The notes under the pieces were generated by a model. That model was not told where the DNA came from and ran no database searches. It saw only the letters and a program-made list of their open reading frames with translations. Shown in pieces: positions 33,987 through 42,100 of a stretch of DNA of 64,000 nucleotides (position 1 is the stretch's first letter; each line of letters begins with the position of its first letter). The stretch is from a virus. The translations under genes and the position numbers were made by a program. The stretch is taken from positions 1-64,000 of the IMG/VR virus record IMGVR_UViG_3300004276_000003; one strand, given 5' to 3'.

Positions 33987-35004
33987 CGTTGCTGTCTCGG
34001 GACTGGGAGGCGAGGCGGGCCATGAGCTTCTGCTGCTCGGGAGGCATGGCCTTGAAGGTGCCGATCGGGTCCTTCTTGAACCGGTCGCAGACCGCGTCCG
34101 TGAAGACCTTGCCACTGGTGGCGTTGAACGCGCTGCTGCCGGAGTAGCTCTTCAGCATGCGCTCGTTGACGTAGTCGCCGCCCTGGATCCAGGAGAACTC
34201 GGCCTCCTTCGTGGCCCCGTAGACCGCGAGAACTGGATCGGGGAGACGCGCGCCGTAGCGGCCAGTCACACCCGCCTGCTCGTCCAGGAGGAACATCGCC
34301 TCAACGACATCCTCGGTGTCCATCGCCGCGGCCATCTTCGAGAGGCGGAGGTACCCCTCTCGCGTGTCCTCACGGGTAGTGAACTCCCGCCGCGCCTGTG
34401 CGACCTTGGAGAAGCGCGGGCTGAGCTCCGTGCCGCTGTACTGGAAGATGTGATCTGGCACCGTGGCCCCCGTGAGGGACGCCATCTTCACCAGGTCCAC
34501 TGCGGCGTCATGCCGATCGTAGGGGTCGAGGTCTGCCCACTCCCGGGTCACCTCCGTCATCACGTCGAAGGCCGATGCCACCTTGCGGATGACGGACGGG
34601 GAGGTCGAGGGGCGAGACGGGGCGACGGAGAGGAAGACCCGGCGCTCATCTGCTCCCTCCAGCGGGGCAGAAGCGGCCTTCTCCAGATCTCCGTCTGTGA
34701 TGACTCCGTAGTGCTGCGCTGCTCGAGTCAGGTTCACCGAGGCGACCTTCATCGCGGTGTCGGGGAGCCCGTGGGTCGCGTTCAGGAGGTACCACTGCGA
34801 GACCAGAGTGGAGCCTGCGTCGTAGCAAGCGAACTTCCGGTGCTCCTTCCCTTCGCCGTCCACCAGGATGAGCGCGAAGTCCCGGTCGAGGAGGTCATCC
34901 CGCTCCACCCAGGAGGCTTCTTTGAGCAGCGAGGTGGCGAGTGCTGCGAGTTCCGACCGCGAGAACCGCTCGCCCAGGTCATCGTACTGGTCGATCACTT
35001 CCAT
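33973..35004 (-). CDS. Hypothetical virion protein, first gene of the leftward block
   Basis: 343 aa from ATG 35004, which has AGAGGTG 6 nt upstream; an in-frame ATG at 35049 would add 15 residues but has no ribosome site and abuts the inverted repeat at 35051. About eight K-x-A motifs occur (LKEAS, MKVAS, EKAAS, RKVAS, VKMAS, SKVAQ, SKMAA, TKEAE). The sequence is helical and acidic with a globular middle. No family recognised. Because it begins the virion block, its promoter should lie in the divergent gap to 35088. Confidence 0.5.
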   Translation of the reverse strand: MEVIDQYDDLGERFSRSELAALATSLLKEASWVERDDLLDRDFALILVDGEGKEHRKFACYDAGSTLVSQWYLLNATHGLPDTAMKVASVNLTRAAQHYGVITDGDLEKAASAPLEGADERRVFLSVAPSRPSTSPSVIRKVASAFDVMTEVTREWADLDPYDRHDAAVDLVKMASLTGATVPDHIFQYSGTELSPRFSKVAQARREFTTREDTREGYLRLSKMAAAMDTEDVVEAMFLLDEQAGVTGRYGARLPDPVLAVYGATKEAEFSWIQGGDYVNERMLKSYSGSSAFNATSGKVFTDAVCDRFKKDPIGTFKAMPPEQQKLMARLASQSRDSNDGGN

Positions 35005-35050
35005 CACTGCACCTCTGCGCCAGATGTAGGGAACATCATACTCTGTCATA

Positions 35051-35074
35051 ACCCTGGTAGCACATCACCAGGGT
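35051..35074. promoter_or_regulatory. Perfect inverted repeat in the divergent virion/replication gap
   Basis: Arms ACCCTGGT (35051-35058) and ACCAGGGT (35067-35074), 8 bp each, are separated by 8 nt. It lies between the leftward virion block and the rightward replication operon, the single switch point between the two. It could be an operator for a dimeric regulator or an RNA hairpin in the leader of either operon. No clear -10/-35 pair is visible nearby. Confidence 0.45.
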
Positions 35075-35087
35075 CTTAGGAGCGTCC

Positions 35088-35462
35088 ATGGGTGACTTCA
35101 CAAGCCGATATTCAACCCATACCGAGGAGAAGCCAGGGTGCTACGGAGAGGAAGACTACTACGACATCACGGATAGCACTTGCCGGGCTTGCCGGTACAA
35201 AGGAACCTGCCGGATCAAGGTCCAGGCAGGGAAATCCGGCCGGAGCAGAGATACCCCGGGGCCAAAGAAGGGGCACCCCACCAACGGGCGGTCAGTTCCG
35301 GTCCCCACAGAGGATCCTGACGAGGGGGACACCTTTGTGTCCGCGCTCACGTACAACTCGAGCCTCAACGCCGCTACCGCCATGAGCGAGACGCTGACGC
35401 AGGCTCTCAGTGGGATCCCCCGAAAGAGGTATCCCTCGTTCCGGAAGAGGAGAAAGGAGTGA
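35088..35462 (+). CDS. Small Cys-cluster protein, first gene of replication operon
   Basis: 124 aa, ATG 35088 with TTAGGAG upstream. The N-terminal 45 residues contain C-x13-C-x2-C-x5-C, a likely metal-binding cluster; the rest is basic, Pro/Ser-rich and ends in KRYPSFRKRRKE. It overlaps the helicase start by 4 bp. Position as leader gene of the replication operon is notable, but function is unknown. Confidence 0.45.
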   Translation: MGDFTSRYSTHTEEKPGCYGEEDYYDITDSTCRACRYKGTCRIKVQAGKSGRSRDTPGPKKGHPTNGRSVPVPTEDPDEGDTFVSALTYNSSLNAATAMSETLTQALSGIPRKRYPSFRKRRKE

Positions 35463-36838
35463 CAAGACTGCCTCACCTCGAGGCGGGCGTCGTATACCGG
35501 GGCAGGCACCTGTTCCTGCCCCGGTCTGCGGTGTCTTCTGGGATCCTCGAAGGTCTTCTGACCTTCGGGGCCGACCCGGAAGAGCAGCGCCGCGCCCTCA
35601 TGCGGACTCACAAGTTCCACTACCAGGTCCCGCTGTACACCCTGACGGACAAGCAGGTTGAGGAGCTTGGCTGCGAGGTGGTAGATCTGCGGCCCACTGA
35701 GTTCGACAGCATCGACCTCACCGCCAAGCCGGCATTCCAACTACGCGACAACCAAGTAGAGGCATGGGAGGACCTGAAGGCAGCGCACTCAGGCGTCCTG
35801 AATCTGGCGTGTGGCCTGGGCAAGACCGTCTTGGCGTGGAACAAGGCCGCCCATGAGAAGGTGTCCACTCTGGTGGTGAGCCCCCAGAGGGCGCACCTGG
35901 ACAACTGGTTGGGAGAGCTCGACGAGTTCTTCGACTACCGAGGGGAGACTGGCTGGATCCAGGGGAAGAAGTTCGACTACGAAGCTGGGATCTGTCTTTC
36001 GACAGTGAACATGCTGGCGCGCAGGGCGCAGACCGGGAGACTCCCTGCGGACTTCTACAGGAAGTTCGGACTGGTGATCTACGATGAGTGCCACATCATG
36101 GGCGCGGATTTCTTCTCCCAGGCGTGCGCCGTGGGGGCTGGGATGCGTCTGGGGCTGAGCGCCACGCCAGTGCGGACTGACCGGTGCGAGGGCATCTTCC
36201 TGACCAACCTGGGGCCCATCTTCCACTCCAACGTGGAGCAGGACCTCGACCCCACGGTCTACGTGCTCGACATGGGAGTGTTTTTCCGGGAGGACGAGCG
36301 AAAGGGGATGCTGGATCGGAATGGGAAGTTCAATGTGGGCCGCGCCCACAAGGTTCTGGCGCAGAACGAAGACCGCAACTCCCTCATCCAACGGCTCTTG
36401 GATGAGCTCAAGAAGCGCGGACGGATCGTCTACGCCCTCTCCCATGGCCCCGACCACCTGGAGCACCTGCACGCCCAGAACCCCGGGAGCACAGTGATCC
36501 ACGGGAAGACGAAGTCGAAGGAGCGCCTGGAACGCCTCAACGGCTCCGACTTGGTCTTCGCCTCTCTCGGGGTGGGGGCCGCGGCGTACAACCGGAAAGA
36601 CCTGGACACCCTGGTCCTGATGACCCCGTTCGCTGCCAGGTCTCACTCTGCCATCGCCTACGAGCAGAGTGTGGGCCGGGTACTGCGTGCCCTCGACGGA
36701 AAGCCGAACCCTCTTGTCTTCCTGCTACTCGATTCCTCGGTGGACACGTTCCGGGGAATGATCCACTCCCTGATCCGCAAATCCCGAGAAAAGGGCTACC
36801 GAGTCATAAGGAAGTGGAGATGGGAAGACCTACCATAA
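35459..36838 (+). CDS. Superfamily 2 DNA/RNA helicase (DECH type)
   Basis: 459 aa. Motif I CGLGKT (K122-T123), motif II DECH (209-212), motif III SAT and motif VI QSVGRVLR are all present. The arrangement resembles the UvsW/XPB-like helicases used for branch migration and replication fork remodelling. The N-terminal 100 residues before the ATPase core are phage-specific. It overlaps the preceding gene by 4 bp and is followed by the glycosylase gene. Confidence 0.85.
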   Translation: MTRLPHLEAGVVYRGRHLFLPRSAVSSGILEGLLTFGADPEEQRRALMRTHKFHYQVPLYTLTDKQVEELGCEVVDLRPTEFDSIDLTAKPAFQLRDNQVEAWEDLKAAHSGVLNLACGLGKTVLAWNKAAHEKVSTLVVSPQRAHLDNWLGELDEFFDYRGETGWIQGKKFDYEAGICLSTVNMLARRAQTGRLPADFYRKFGLVIYDECHIMGADFFSQACAVGAGMRLGLSATPVRTDRCEGIFLTNLGPIFHSNVEQDLDPTVYVLDMGVFFREDERKGMLDRNGKFNVGRAHKVLAQNEDRNSLIQRLLDELKKRGRIVYALSHGPDHLEHLHAQNPGSTVIHGKTKSKERLERLNGSDLVFASLGVGAAAYNRKDLDTLVLMTPFAARSHSAIAYEQSVGRVLRALDGKPNPLVFLLLDSSVDTFRGMIHSLIRKSREKGYRVIRKWRWEDLP

Positions 36839-36850
36839 GGAGAAAATATC

Positions 36851-37564
36851 GTGATAGGTAGTACTGCGTTGAGGGCACTCCTTGAGGAGTATTCTCGATG
36901 TGACGCCTGTGAACTCCTCTGCGAGAGTCGAGTGCAGCCAGTCTTCGGATCTGGCAGCGTCAGTGCTCGAATCCTCTACGTGGGAGAGGCCCCAGGCATC
37001 GAAGATGATGAGGCGGGGTACCCATTCGTGGGACCTGCCGGGAGACTCCTACTTCAGCTCTTCGAGAAGGCGTGGTGGGACAGTCCAGAGCTGGAAGAAG
37101 TACGCATGATCGAGGAGAACGACGCCTTCTTCGAGAATCTGCGGAACTACCTCGAGGGCCACATCTTCTTCACCAACGCGGTGATGTGCCGCCCTGAAGA
37201 CGATCGAACCCCGAGCGCGAAAGAAGTGAAGGCGTGCAGGAATCGCCTGCATCGGACCATCTACGCCATCGACCCCCTGCTCATCATCGCAGGAGGGAAG
37301 GTCGCCGCTACGACCCTCCTTGGGAAGAAGGTGGCCATCATGGACAAGCGCGGGGGACTGATGGACATCTCCATCGACTCCCCGAGCACCGGACGTCCGG
37401 TGCGGTACGCCATGCTGCCTACACTGAGCCCTGGCTTCCTCCTGCGCAAGGGAGATGGACCCCTTGTGAAAGAGGGGCGAGGCCACACCTACGAGACCAT
37501 CCGGGATTTGCGCTTTGCGCTGTCCCTCATCAGCCACCACAAGACCCTGATTGGAGGCCACTGA
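36851..37564 (+). CDS. Family-4-like uracil-DNA glycosylase
   Basis: 237 aa from GTG 36851 with AAGGAG upstream. Four cysteines C17, C20, C113 and C129 are placed as in family 4 enzymes for a [4Fe-4S] cluster. Motif 1 reads GEAPG-x-E-D...G-x-PFVGPAG (45-64), and FFTNAVMCRP (106-115) follows. The C-terminal motif normally T-x-H-P reads LPTLSPGFLLR (189-199), with L192 where the His is expected, so activity may be altered. It could repair deaminated cytosine in GC-rich phage DNA or have another role; the loss of His weakens the assignment as an active glycosylase. Confidence 0.8.
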   Translation: MIGSTALRALLEEYSRCDACELLCESRVQPVFGSGSVSARILYVGEAPGIEDDEAGYPFVGPAGRLLLQLFEKAWWDSPELEEVRMIEENDAFFENLRNYLEGHIFFTNAVMCRPEDDRTPSAKEVKACRNRLHRTIYAIDPLLIIAGGKVAATTLLGKKVAIMDKRGGLMDISIDSPSTGRPVRYAMLPTLSPGFLLRKGDGPLVKEGRGHTYETIRDLRFALSLISHHKTLIGGH

Positions 37565-37989
37565 TGCCTACCGCTGTTGACGCACTGCTCGAGACGAACG
37601 ACGAGATTTCCGCCCTGTGGGAGCGGCTGAAGCTGGCCGACTCGGATGCCGTGGACATGCTCCGCGAGCTGGAGGCGAAGAGGCCCGCCCTCGTGAACGA
37701 GGCGAAGAAGGAGCTCCGCGAAGGCGGGGCCGGAAGCACGAAGATCGGAGCCTACCAGTTCCGGGTGTCGTCGGGCTCCGACAAGAAGGTGTACGATTCC
37801 GAGGACATCGTGGAGGAGGCGGAGGAGCGGGGACACATGGACGAGCTCTTCCGGTACGGGGTGATCGGGTACACCGTCAATCCCACGCAGATGGAGCGGC
37901 TCAACCCCGAGCTCCGCGCCATCTACGGGCAGATGTTCACCTTGAAGAAGGGCACGCTTCGCGTGACCATCCCGAAGGCCCTCCAGTAG
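37564..37989 (+). CDS. Hypothetical protein
   Basis: 141 aa, ATG 37564 overlapping the glycosylase stop by 1 bp, with GGAGG 6 nt upstream. It is helical at the N-terminus, then has a small beta/alpha segment (GAYQFRVSSGSDKKVYDSEDI) and an acidic helix. No recognised family. It lies between the glycosylase and two small genes before the helicase; a DNA-metabolism accessory is likely from position. Confidence 0.45.
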   Translation: MPTAVDALLETNDEISALWERLKLADSDAVDMLRELEAKRPALVNEAKKELREGGAGSTKIGAYQFRVSSGSDKKVYDSEDIVEEAEERGHMDELFRYGVIGYTVNPTQMERLNPELRAIYGQMFTLKKGTLRVTIPKALQ

Positions 37990-38330
37990 TGCGCCGGCCC
38001 GTCGGCGAGCTCTACGGAGAAGTGAGGAACGGCAAGAGCGACAGACGGGACTTCTCGGTCCCAATCACCCAGGAGCATCTCAATATGGAAGACGACCAGC
38101 TCATCTCGCTGCTCGGCGACGAGAAGGCCCAGATCAACTACCGGCAGTCCTACTCGGACAAGGACTTCGGGAACGGCTTTGACGTTTCAGTCGGCCTCAC
38201 CCTGACCTGTGACCAGAGTGAGGACGGCGTGATGGCTGCGGTTGTAATCGCGGCGGAGCTGGTGTCCGAGAGCCTGGCTTCTGCGGTGTCGCAGGCCAAG
38301 GAGCTTGACCGTGACATCCGGACCTCGTAG
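37989..38330 (+). CDS. Hypothetical protein
   Basis: 113 aa from GTG 37989 (1 bp overlap with the preceding stop); an ATG at 38084 is an alternative start. Mixed alpha/beta, with a strand pair (GFDVSVGLTLTCDQ...MAAVVIAAEL). Its last 20 bases overlap the start of the following small gene. Unknown. Confidence 0.4.
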   Translation: MRRPVGELYGEVRNGKSDRRDFSVPITQEHLNMEDDQLISLLGDEKAQINYRQSYSDKDFGNGFDVSVGLTLTCDQSEDGVMAAVVIAAELVSESLASAVSQAKELDRDIRTS

Positions 38331-38589
38331 CACCACCTCCATCGAGCTCGTCTCGGTGGAGGCCTCCGTCCGACAGTCCACAGTCCGCGCAGCCTACGTC
38401 GTCAACCTCACCACACCCACCTTCGAGGGAACCATCGGGGGAGGGGAGACGACGCTGGACGAGAAGCATGCAGAGCTCGTGGCGCGGCTGTTTGCGGTGG
38501 TGCGCGACATCCAGTCAGTCATCAACGAAGACCTCGGGCTGGTGGATGCGCCCCCTGAGACCCCACAGCACAACGAGGAAGAACTGTAG
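38311..38589 (+). CDS. Hypothetical protein
   Basis: 92 aa from GTG 38311, whose AAGGAG is 7 nt upstream; a TTG at 38305 is less well spaced. Beta-rich N-terminus with a Thr-rich strand set, then a helix and an acidic tail. Its stop lies directly before the DnaB-like helicase ATG. Unknown. Confidence 0.4.
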   Translation: MTSGPRSTTSIELVSVEASVRQSTVRAAYVVNLTTPTFEGTIGGGETTLDEKHAELVARLFAVVRDIQSVINEDLGLVDAPPETPQHNEEEL

Positions 38590-40002
38590 ATGTCGCACCC
38601 AGAGCTTGAGCTGATCAGCAACATCCTGGAGACCGGGGACTTTCAGACTCCAAAGAAGAAAGGGGTCACCCCTGAGATGTTCGCGCTGGAGGCCGCGCAC
38701 GAGGGCTTCGCCTGGCTCTGGTCTGAGTACCACGACCCCCAACAGCGCGGAGAGGTGCCGTCGGTAGAGCGGTTCCTGAGGAAGTTCCCCGACTTCGACT
38801 TCAGCCCCTCTCGGAACTCTCTCCCGGCGTTGATCCGTGAGGTGCGTACCCAGAAGTCGCAGGTCGACCTGCAGGTCCTCCTGAATGACCTACAGGATGA
38901 GCTGGCAGACGGACAGGACCCCACGGCCATCCTCGATGGGTTCCTGCCGAAGTTCCGGAGGATGAACGTAGAGGCGCATGAAGACGAGGGCATCCTGCTC
39001 TCGGCCTCGGTCGATCTTCTGCGCCAGGAGTACAACACCCAGGAGGAAGGCGGGGGCCTCATTGGCATCCCCTACCCCTGGACGCTCCTGAACCAGAAGA
39101 CGGGCGGGATGATGGACGAAGAGTTCATCGTCATCTACGGCCGCCCAGGCAACATGAAGACCTGGCTGGCCTGTGCCATCGCCGCGCAGGCGTACCTGGA
39201 CAACTACCGAGTGATGATCTTCTCCAAGGAGATCTCTCGAGTAGCGATGCTGAAGCGTGTGAGCTCAATCCTGGCCGGAGTCTGCTACGACCGGCTCCGG
39301 AGAGGGGCGCTCACCCCGGAAGACAGGGACGAGTTCTTCGACATGCTGGAGATCCTCGCGGAGACGGAGGAAGAAGACGCGAACCCCCGCGGACGTACTC
39401 GCTCACTGCTGTTTCTGAGCGACAAGGGCAAGCGGAAGGCCAGTACGGTCGAGAACCTCATCGCTGCTGCTGAGCGGTTCCAGCCGGATCTCATCGTAGT
39501 GGACGGGTTCTACCTGATGCGGGATGGACGTTCTGGGCAGCGCAGCGCGGACTGGAAGCAGATCGGGCACATCTCACAGGACCTCAAGGGCATGGCTCAG
39601 TTCTGTGAGTGCCCGGTCGTAGGCACCACCCAGGCCAACCGCGCCAACGCCAAGGAGCCGTCTGGAGACCTCGACGACCTGTCCTTCGCAGATGGAATCG
39701 GACAGGACGCAGACATCGCTGTGCGGGCCTTCCGAGGTCCCAACCCCACGGGCAGAGGGGCCTCGATCATGCTGGTTTTCTCGAAGTCTCGAGAGACCGT
39801 CATCCCGCCCTTCGTCATCAACGCCAACCCAGGATCCGACTTCAGCGTTCAACAGTCCACGGTGAGCATCAAGCAGTTCCTTGCGGAGAAGGCAAAGATG
39901 GAAGAATCCGAAGCCGCGGCGCGTGGCGCCGGAGGGCCCCCGAAGGCAGACCCCGCAAAGAAGAAGCCCGCGAAGAAGCGTGCAGACCCCTTCCGAACCT
40001 GA
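38590..40002 (+). CDS. DnaB-like replicative helicase
   Basis: 470 aa. RecA-fold ATPase with Walker A G-R-P-G-N-M-K-T (184-191), Walker B LIVVDGFYL, and the DnaB C-terminal layout (IFSKEISRVAMLKRV after the P-loop, then GTTQANRAN). The N-terminal 150 residues are helical and may bind the primase. The C-terminus is Lys/Ala/Pro-rich. It overlaps the primase gene by 23 bp, as expected for a helicase-primase pair. Likely unwinds DNA at the fork. Confidence 0.85.
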   Translation: MSHPELELISNILETGDFQTPKKKGVTPEMFALEAAHEGFAWLWSEYHDPQQRGEVPSVERFLRKFPDFDFSPSRNSLPALIREVRTQKSQVDLQVLLNDLQDELADGQDPTAILDGFLPKFRRMNVEAHEDEGILLSASVDLLRQEYNTQEEGGGLIGIPYPWTLLNQKTGGMMDEEFIVIYGRPGNMKTWLACAIAAQAYLDNYRVMIFSKEISRVAMLKRVSSILAGVCYDRLRRGALTPEDRDEFFDMLEILAETEEEDANPRGRTRSLLFLSDKGKRKASTVENLIAAAERFQPDLIVVDGFYLMRDGRSGQRSADWKQIGHISQDLKGMAQFCECPVVGTTQANRANAKEPSGDLDDLSFADGIGQDADIAVRAFRGPNPTGRGASIMLVFSKSRETVIPPFVINANPGSDFSVQQSTVSIKQFLAEKAKMEESEAAARGAGGPPKADPAKKKPAKKRADPFRT

Positions 40003-40942
40003 CTTCCTGGAGGTCTACGGCAAGTATGTCGAAAACCTCCGGAGAAGCTCGGAATCCAACTACAAGGGGTTCTGCCCCTTCCACGGAGGAAACTCCCCGA
40101 GCTTCTCCGTCAACGTCGAGAACGGGCTGTGGAACTGCTTTGGTGGGTGTGGGGGCGGAAACCTCCGGAAGTTCCTCGAGATGGCTGGCGAGGAGCGGAC
40201 AACTGTTGTCCGTTTGTCGAAGAAATTCCAGCAGAAAGACACGTCACGGACTAAGAAGAAGGCACGCTCTCCTGGCCCCGTGTTCCTCCCCGAGAAGCTC
40301 TTGGGGATGTTTGACTGGTGCCCGGAAGACCTCTTGAGAGAGGGGTTCGACGAGCGGGTGCTCTTTGAAAACGACGTGGGATACGACAGAGAGCTCAGCC
40401 GGGTGACCTACCCGGTTAGAGACAAGAAGGGGCGGCTGGTTGGCATTGTCGGCCGCCGCCATGATTCAGAGTTCGGCGGAAAGTACAAGGTGTACACGAC
40501 AGAGCTGCACCGGTACGGAATCGAGGTACCTCACCTGAACAAAGGGGAGTACCTCTGGAGAGCAGACAAGGTGGTTGCGGAGCTTCGCCACGAGCGGAAG
40601 CCCGTGTACGTGGTCGAGGGCTTCAAGGCCGCCTTGTGGTTCTGTCAGGCTGGGCTGACGACGGTGGTTGCCCTGATGGGCAGCAGCATGTCTGATGCGC
40701 AGTGTAGATCGATAGAAGCGATGAGCTCCCGAGTGGTGCTCTGCCTGGACAACGACCCGGCAGGCCGTCGAGGGATGCTCAAAGCGAGCCATAAACTTCA
40801 GGCAGTGCGCGTGTACGTGGCGGCGCTTCCCGACGGCATCCATCAACCGGATGATCTTCTGGAAGAAGAACTTGTGCACGTGTGCGGCAACCCAATCAAT
40901 ATCAGTCAAGCGAGGCAAGTATGGGACGCAACATCCCCCTGA
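39980..40942 (+). CDS. DnaG-like primase
   Basis: 320 aa from GTG 39980, inside the helicase end. An N-terminal zinc finger CPFH (C32-H35) and CFGGC (C53-C57) matches the DnaG type. The Toprim core has the catalytic EGFK (E213) and DNDPAG (D257-D259) elements. It overlaps the next gene by 22 bp. Together with the DnaB-like helicase and the family A polymerase it forms the phage fork. Confidence 0.85.
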   Translation: MQTPSEPDFLEVYGKYVENLRRSSESNYKGFCPFHGGNSPSFSVNVENGLWNCFGGCGGGNLRKFLEMAGEERTTVVRLSKKFQQKDTSRTKKKARSPGPVFLPEKLLGMFDWCPEDLLREGFDERVLFENDVGYDRELSRVTYPVRDKKGRLVGIVGRRHDSEFGGKYKVYTTELHRYGIEVPHLNKGEYLWRADKVVAELRHERKPVYVVEGFKAALWFCQAGLTTVVALMGSSMSDAQCRSIEAMSSRVVLCLDNDPAGRRGMLKASHKLQAVRVYVAALPDGIHQPDDLLEEELVHVCGNPINISQARQVWDATSP

Positions 40943-42045
40943 GTGCAAATCGAGGTCGCCGTGGCGGCCGTGGCGGTGGACGCCGGAACGGATGGGGCTG
41001 CAAGTGGTCCGATCAGCTCAAGATGAAGGATGGTGAGAGCACCTGGCTTCAGCTCACCCCCGGCAGCTACCCGGTCCATGACCGCCCCGGAGTCACGGCA
41101 CCCTACCTGGGTCTGCCGATGTTCAAGCTGCAGTACACCAACGAGCGGGGGAACACCTCCTGGGGCTACTTCCGCGAAGCGGAGGACGGGAGCACTCTGC
41201 GGGCTCGGGCGGACGCGGAAGACCCCAACGTGAGCGAGCCGAAGTACGACGAGGTCAACCGCTACTACGTCGGAGTCATCCACTACGCGCTCTACCAGCG
41301 CACTCCGGTGATGAAGAACGGGTCCCCCCTGCTCTACTCCCGGGGCAAGCTCAAGGGCAAGCAGGTCTTCAGCTGGGATCCCGTGTCGAGCATCCGGGAG
41401 CGCAAGCAGATCCTCAAGGACGGGAACATGGAAGAGGTCGGCTTCTTCCGGAAGAAGTTCCTGGAGATGGCGTCCTCGCACTTCAAGGTGGTGCAGGAGA
41501 TCAACCGTCGCGCGCGTGAGATGTGCCGCTGTGCTGGCACCCTCTTCCCGTCGGTGTTCATCTGCCCCAACTGCGAGGAGGTGCTGCTCGAGACCGAGGA
41601 CACGGACATGTCCGACGGAGAGGTCTCTGCCTACGGAGACCAGGAGATCCGCTGCCGCCACTGTGGCGAGGTGGAGTTCCCGCGAGCCGAGTACGACTGC
41701 GACTCCTGTGACGACCCCCGGCCGCACGAGTACCACCAGGTCGCGTCTCAGGTGAAGCGCGTGAAGGGCGATGATGGGTTCCCCGTCTACAGCCTGGAGA
41801 AGGTGGTCAGCCTGCTGGACTTCACCCTGGCTGACAAGCAGACGTGCCCCGTCGTGGACGTGTCGGACTCGGGGGAGCTCACGTACGACGAGGGACTGGA
41901 CAAGCTGATCAAGAACCAGTTCGACTTCGAGGGCTACACCGCTCCGAAGACGGACGCCGAGTACAGCCAGATGCTGGGGCTTCGGCAGGGCGAGATCGGC
42001 TACGCGTCGAGTGCCAAGTCCTACGACCGCAACTTCCGGCGCTGA
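40921..42045 (+). CDS. Probable single-strand DNA-binding protein with zinc clusters
   Basis: 374 aa from ATG 40921. The N-terminus is Gly/Arg-rich (about 9-25); two C-x-x-C pairs (CPNC and CRHC, about 220-250) and CDSC form a zinc-binding region. The alpha/beta parts and the acidic C-terminus (flexible, about 330-374) recall gp32-like single-strand-binding proteins. Position between primase and polymerase supports this, but no signature is conclusive. Confidence 0.45.
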   Translation: MGRNIPLSANRGRRGGRGGGRRNGWGCKWSDQLKMKDGESTWLQLTPGSYPVHDRPGVTAPYLGLPMFKLQYTNERGNTSWGYFREAEDGSTLRARADAEDPNVSEPKYDEVNRYYVGVIHYALYQRTPVMKNGSPLLYSRGKLKGKQVFSWDPVSSIRERKQILKDGNMEEVGFFRKKFLEMASSHFKVVQEINRRAREMCRCAGTLFPSVFICPNCEEVLLETEDTDMSDGEVSAYGDQEIRCRHCGEVEFPRAEYDCDSCDDPRPHEYHQVASQVKRVKGDDGFPVYSLEKVVSLLDFTLADKQTCPVVDVSDSGELTYDEGLDKLIKNQFDFEGYTAPKTDAEYSQMLGLRQGEIGYASSAKSYDRNFRR

Positions 42046-42054
42046 TTTCAACAC

Positions 42055-42082
42055 GGGGCGGGTCCATCTTCGGGCCCGCCCC
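42055..42082 (+). terminator. GC-rich hairpin before the polymerase gene
   Basis: Arms GGGGCGGGTCC (42055-42065) and GGGCCCGCCCC (42072-42082) with a 6-nt loop form an 11-bp stem with one G-T pair, followed by only a weak T-run. It separates the SSB and polymerase genes and may partly terminate or stabilise the transcript. Confidence 0.45.
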
Positions 42083-42100
42083 TCATGCGTTTAGGCATCT

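Noticed and set aside
36851-37564. The glycosylase as UdgX, the uracil-DNA crosslinking type
   Set aside because: UdgX carries a KRRIH-type loop with a reactive His; I see no such loop here.
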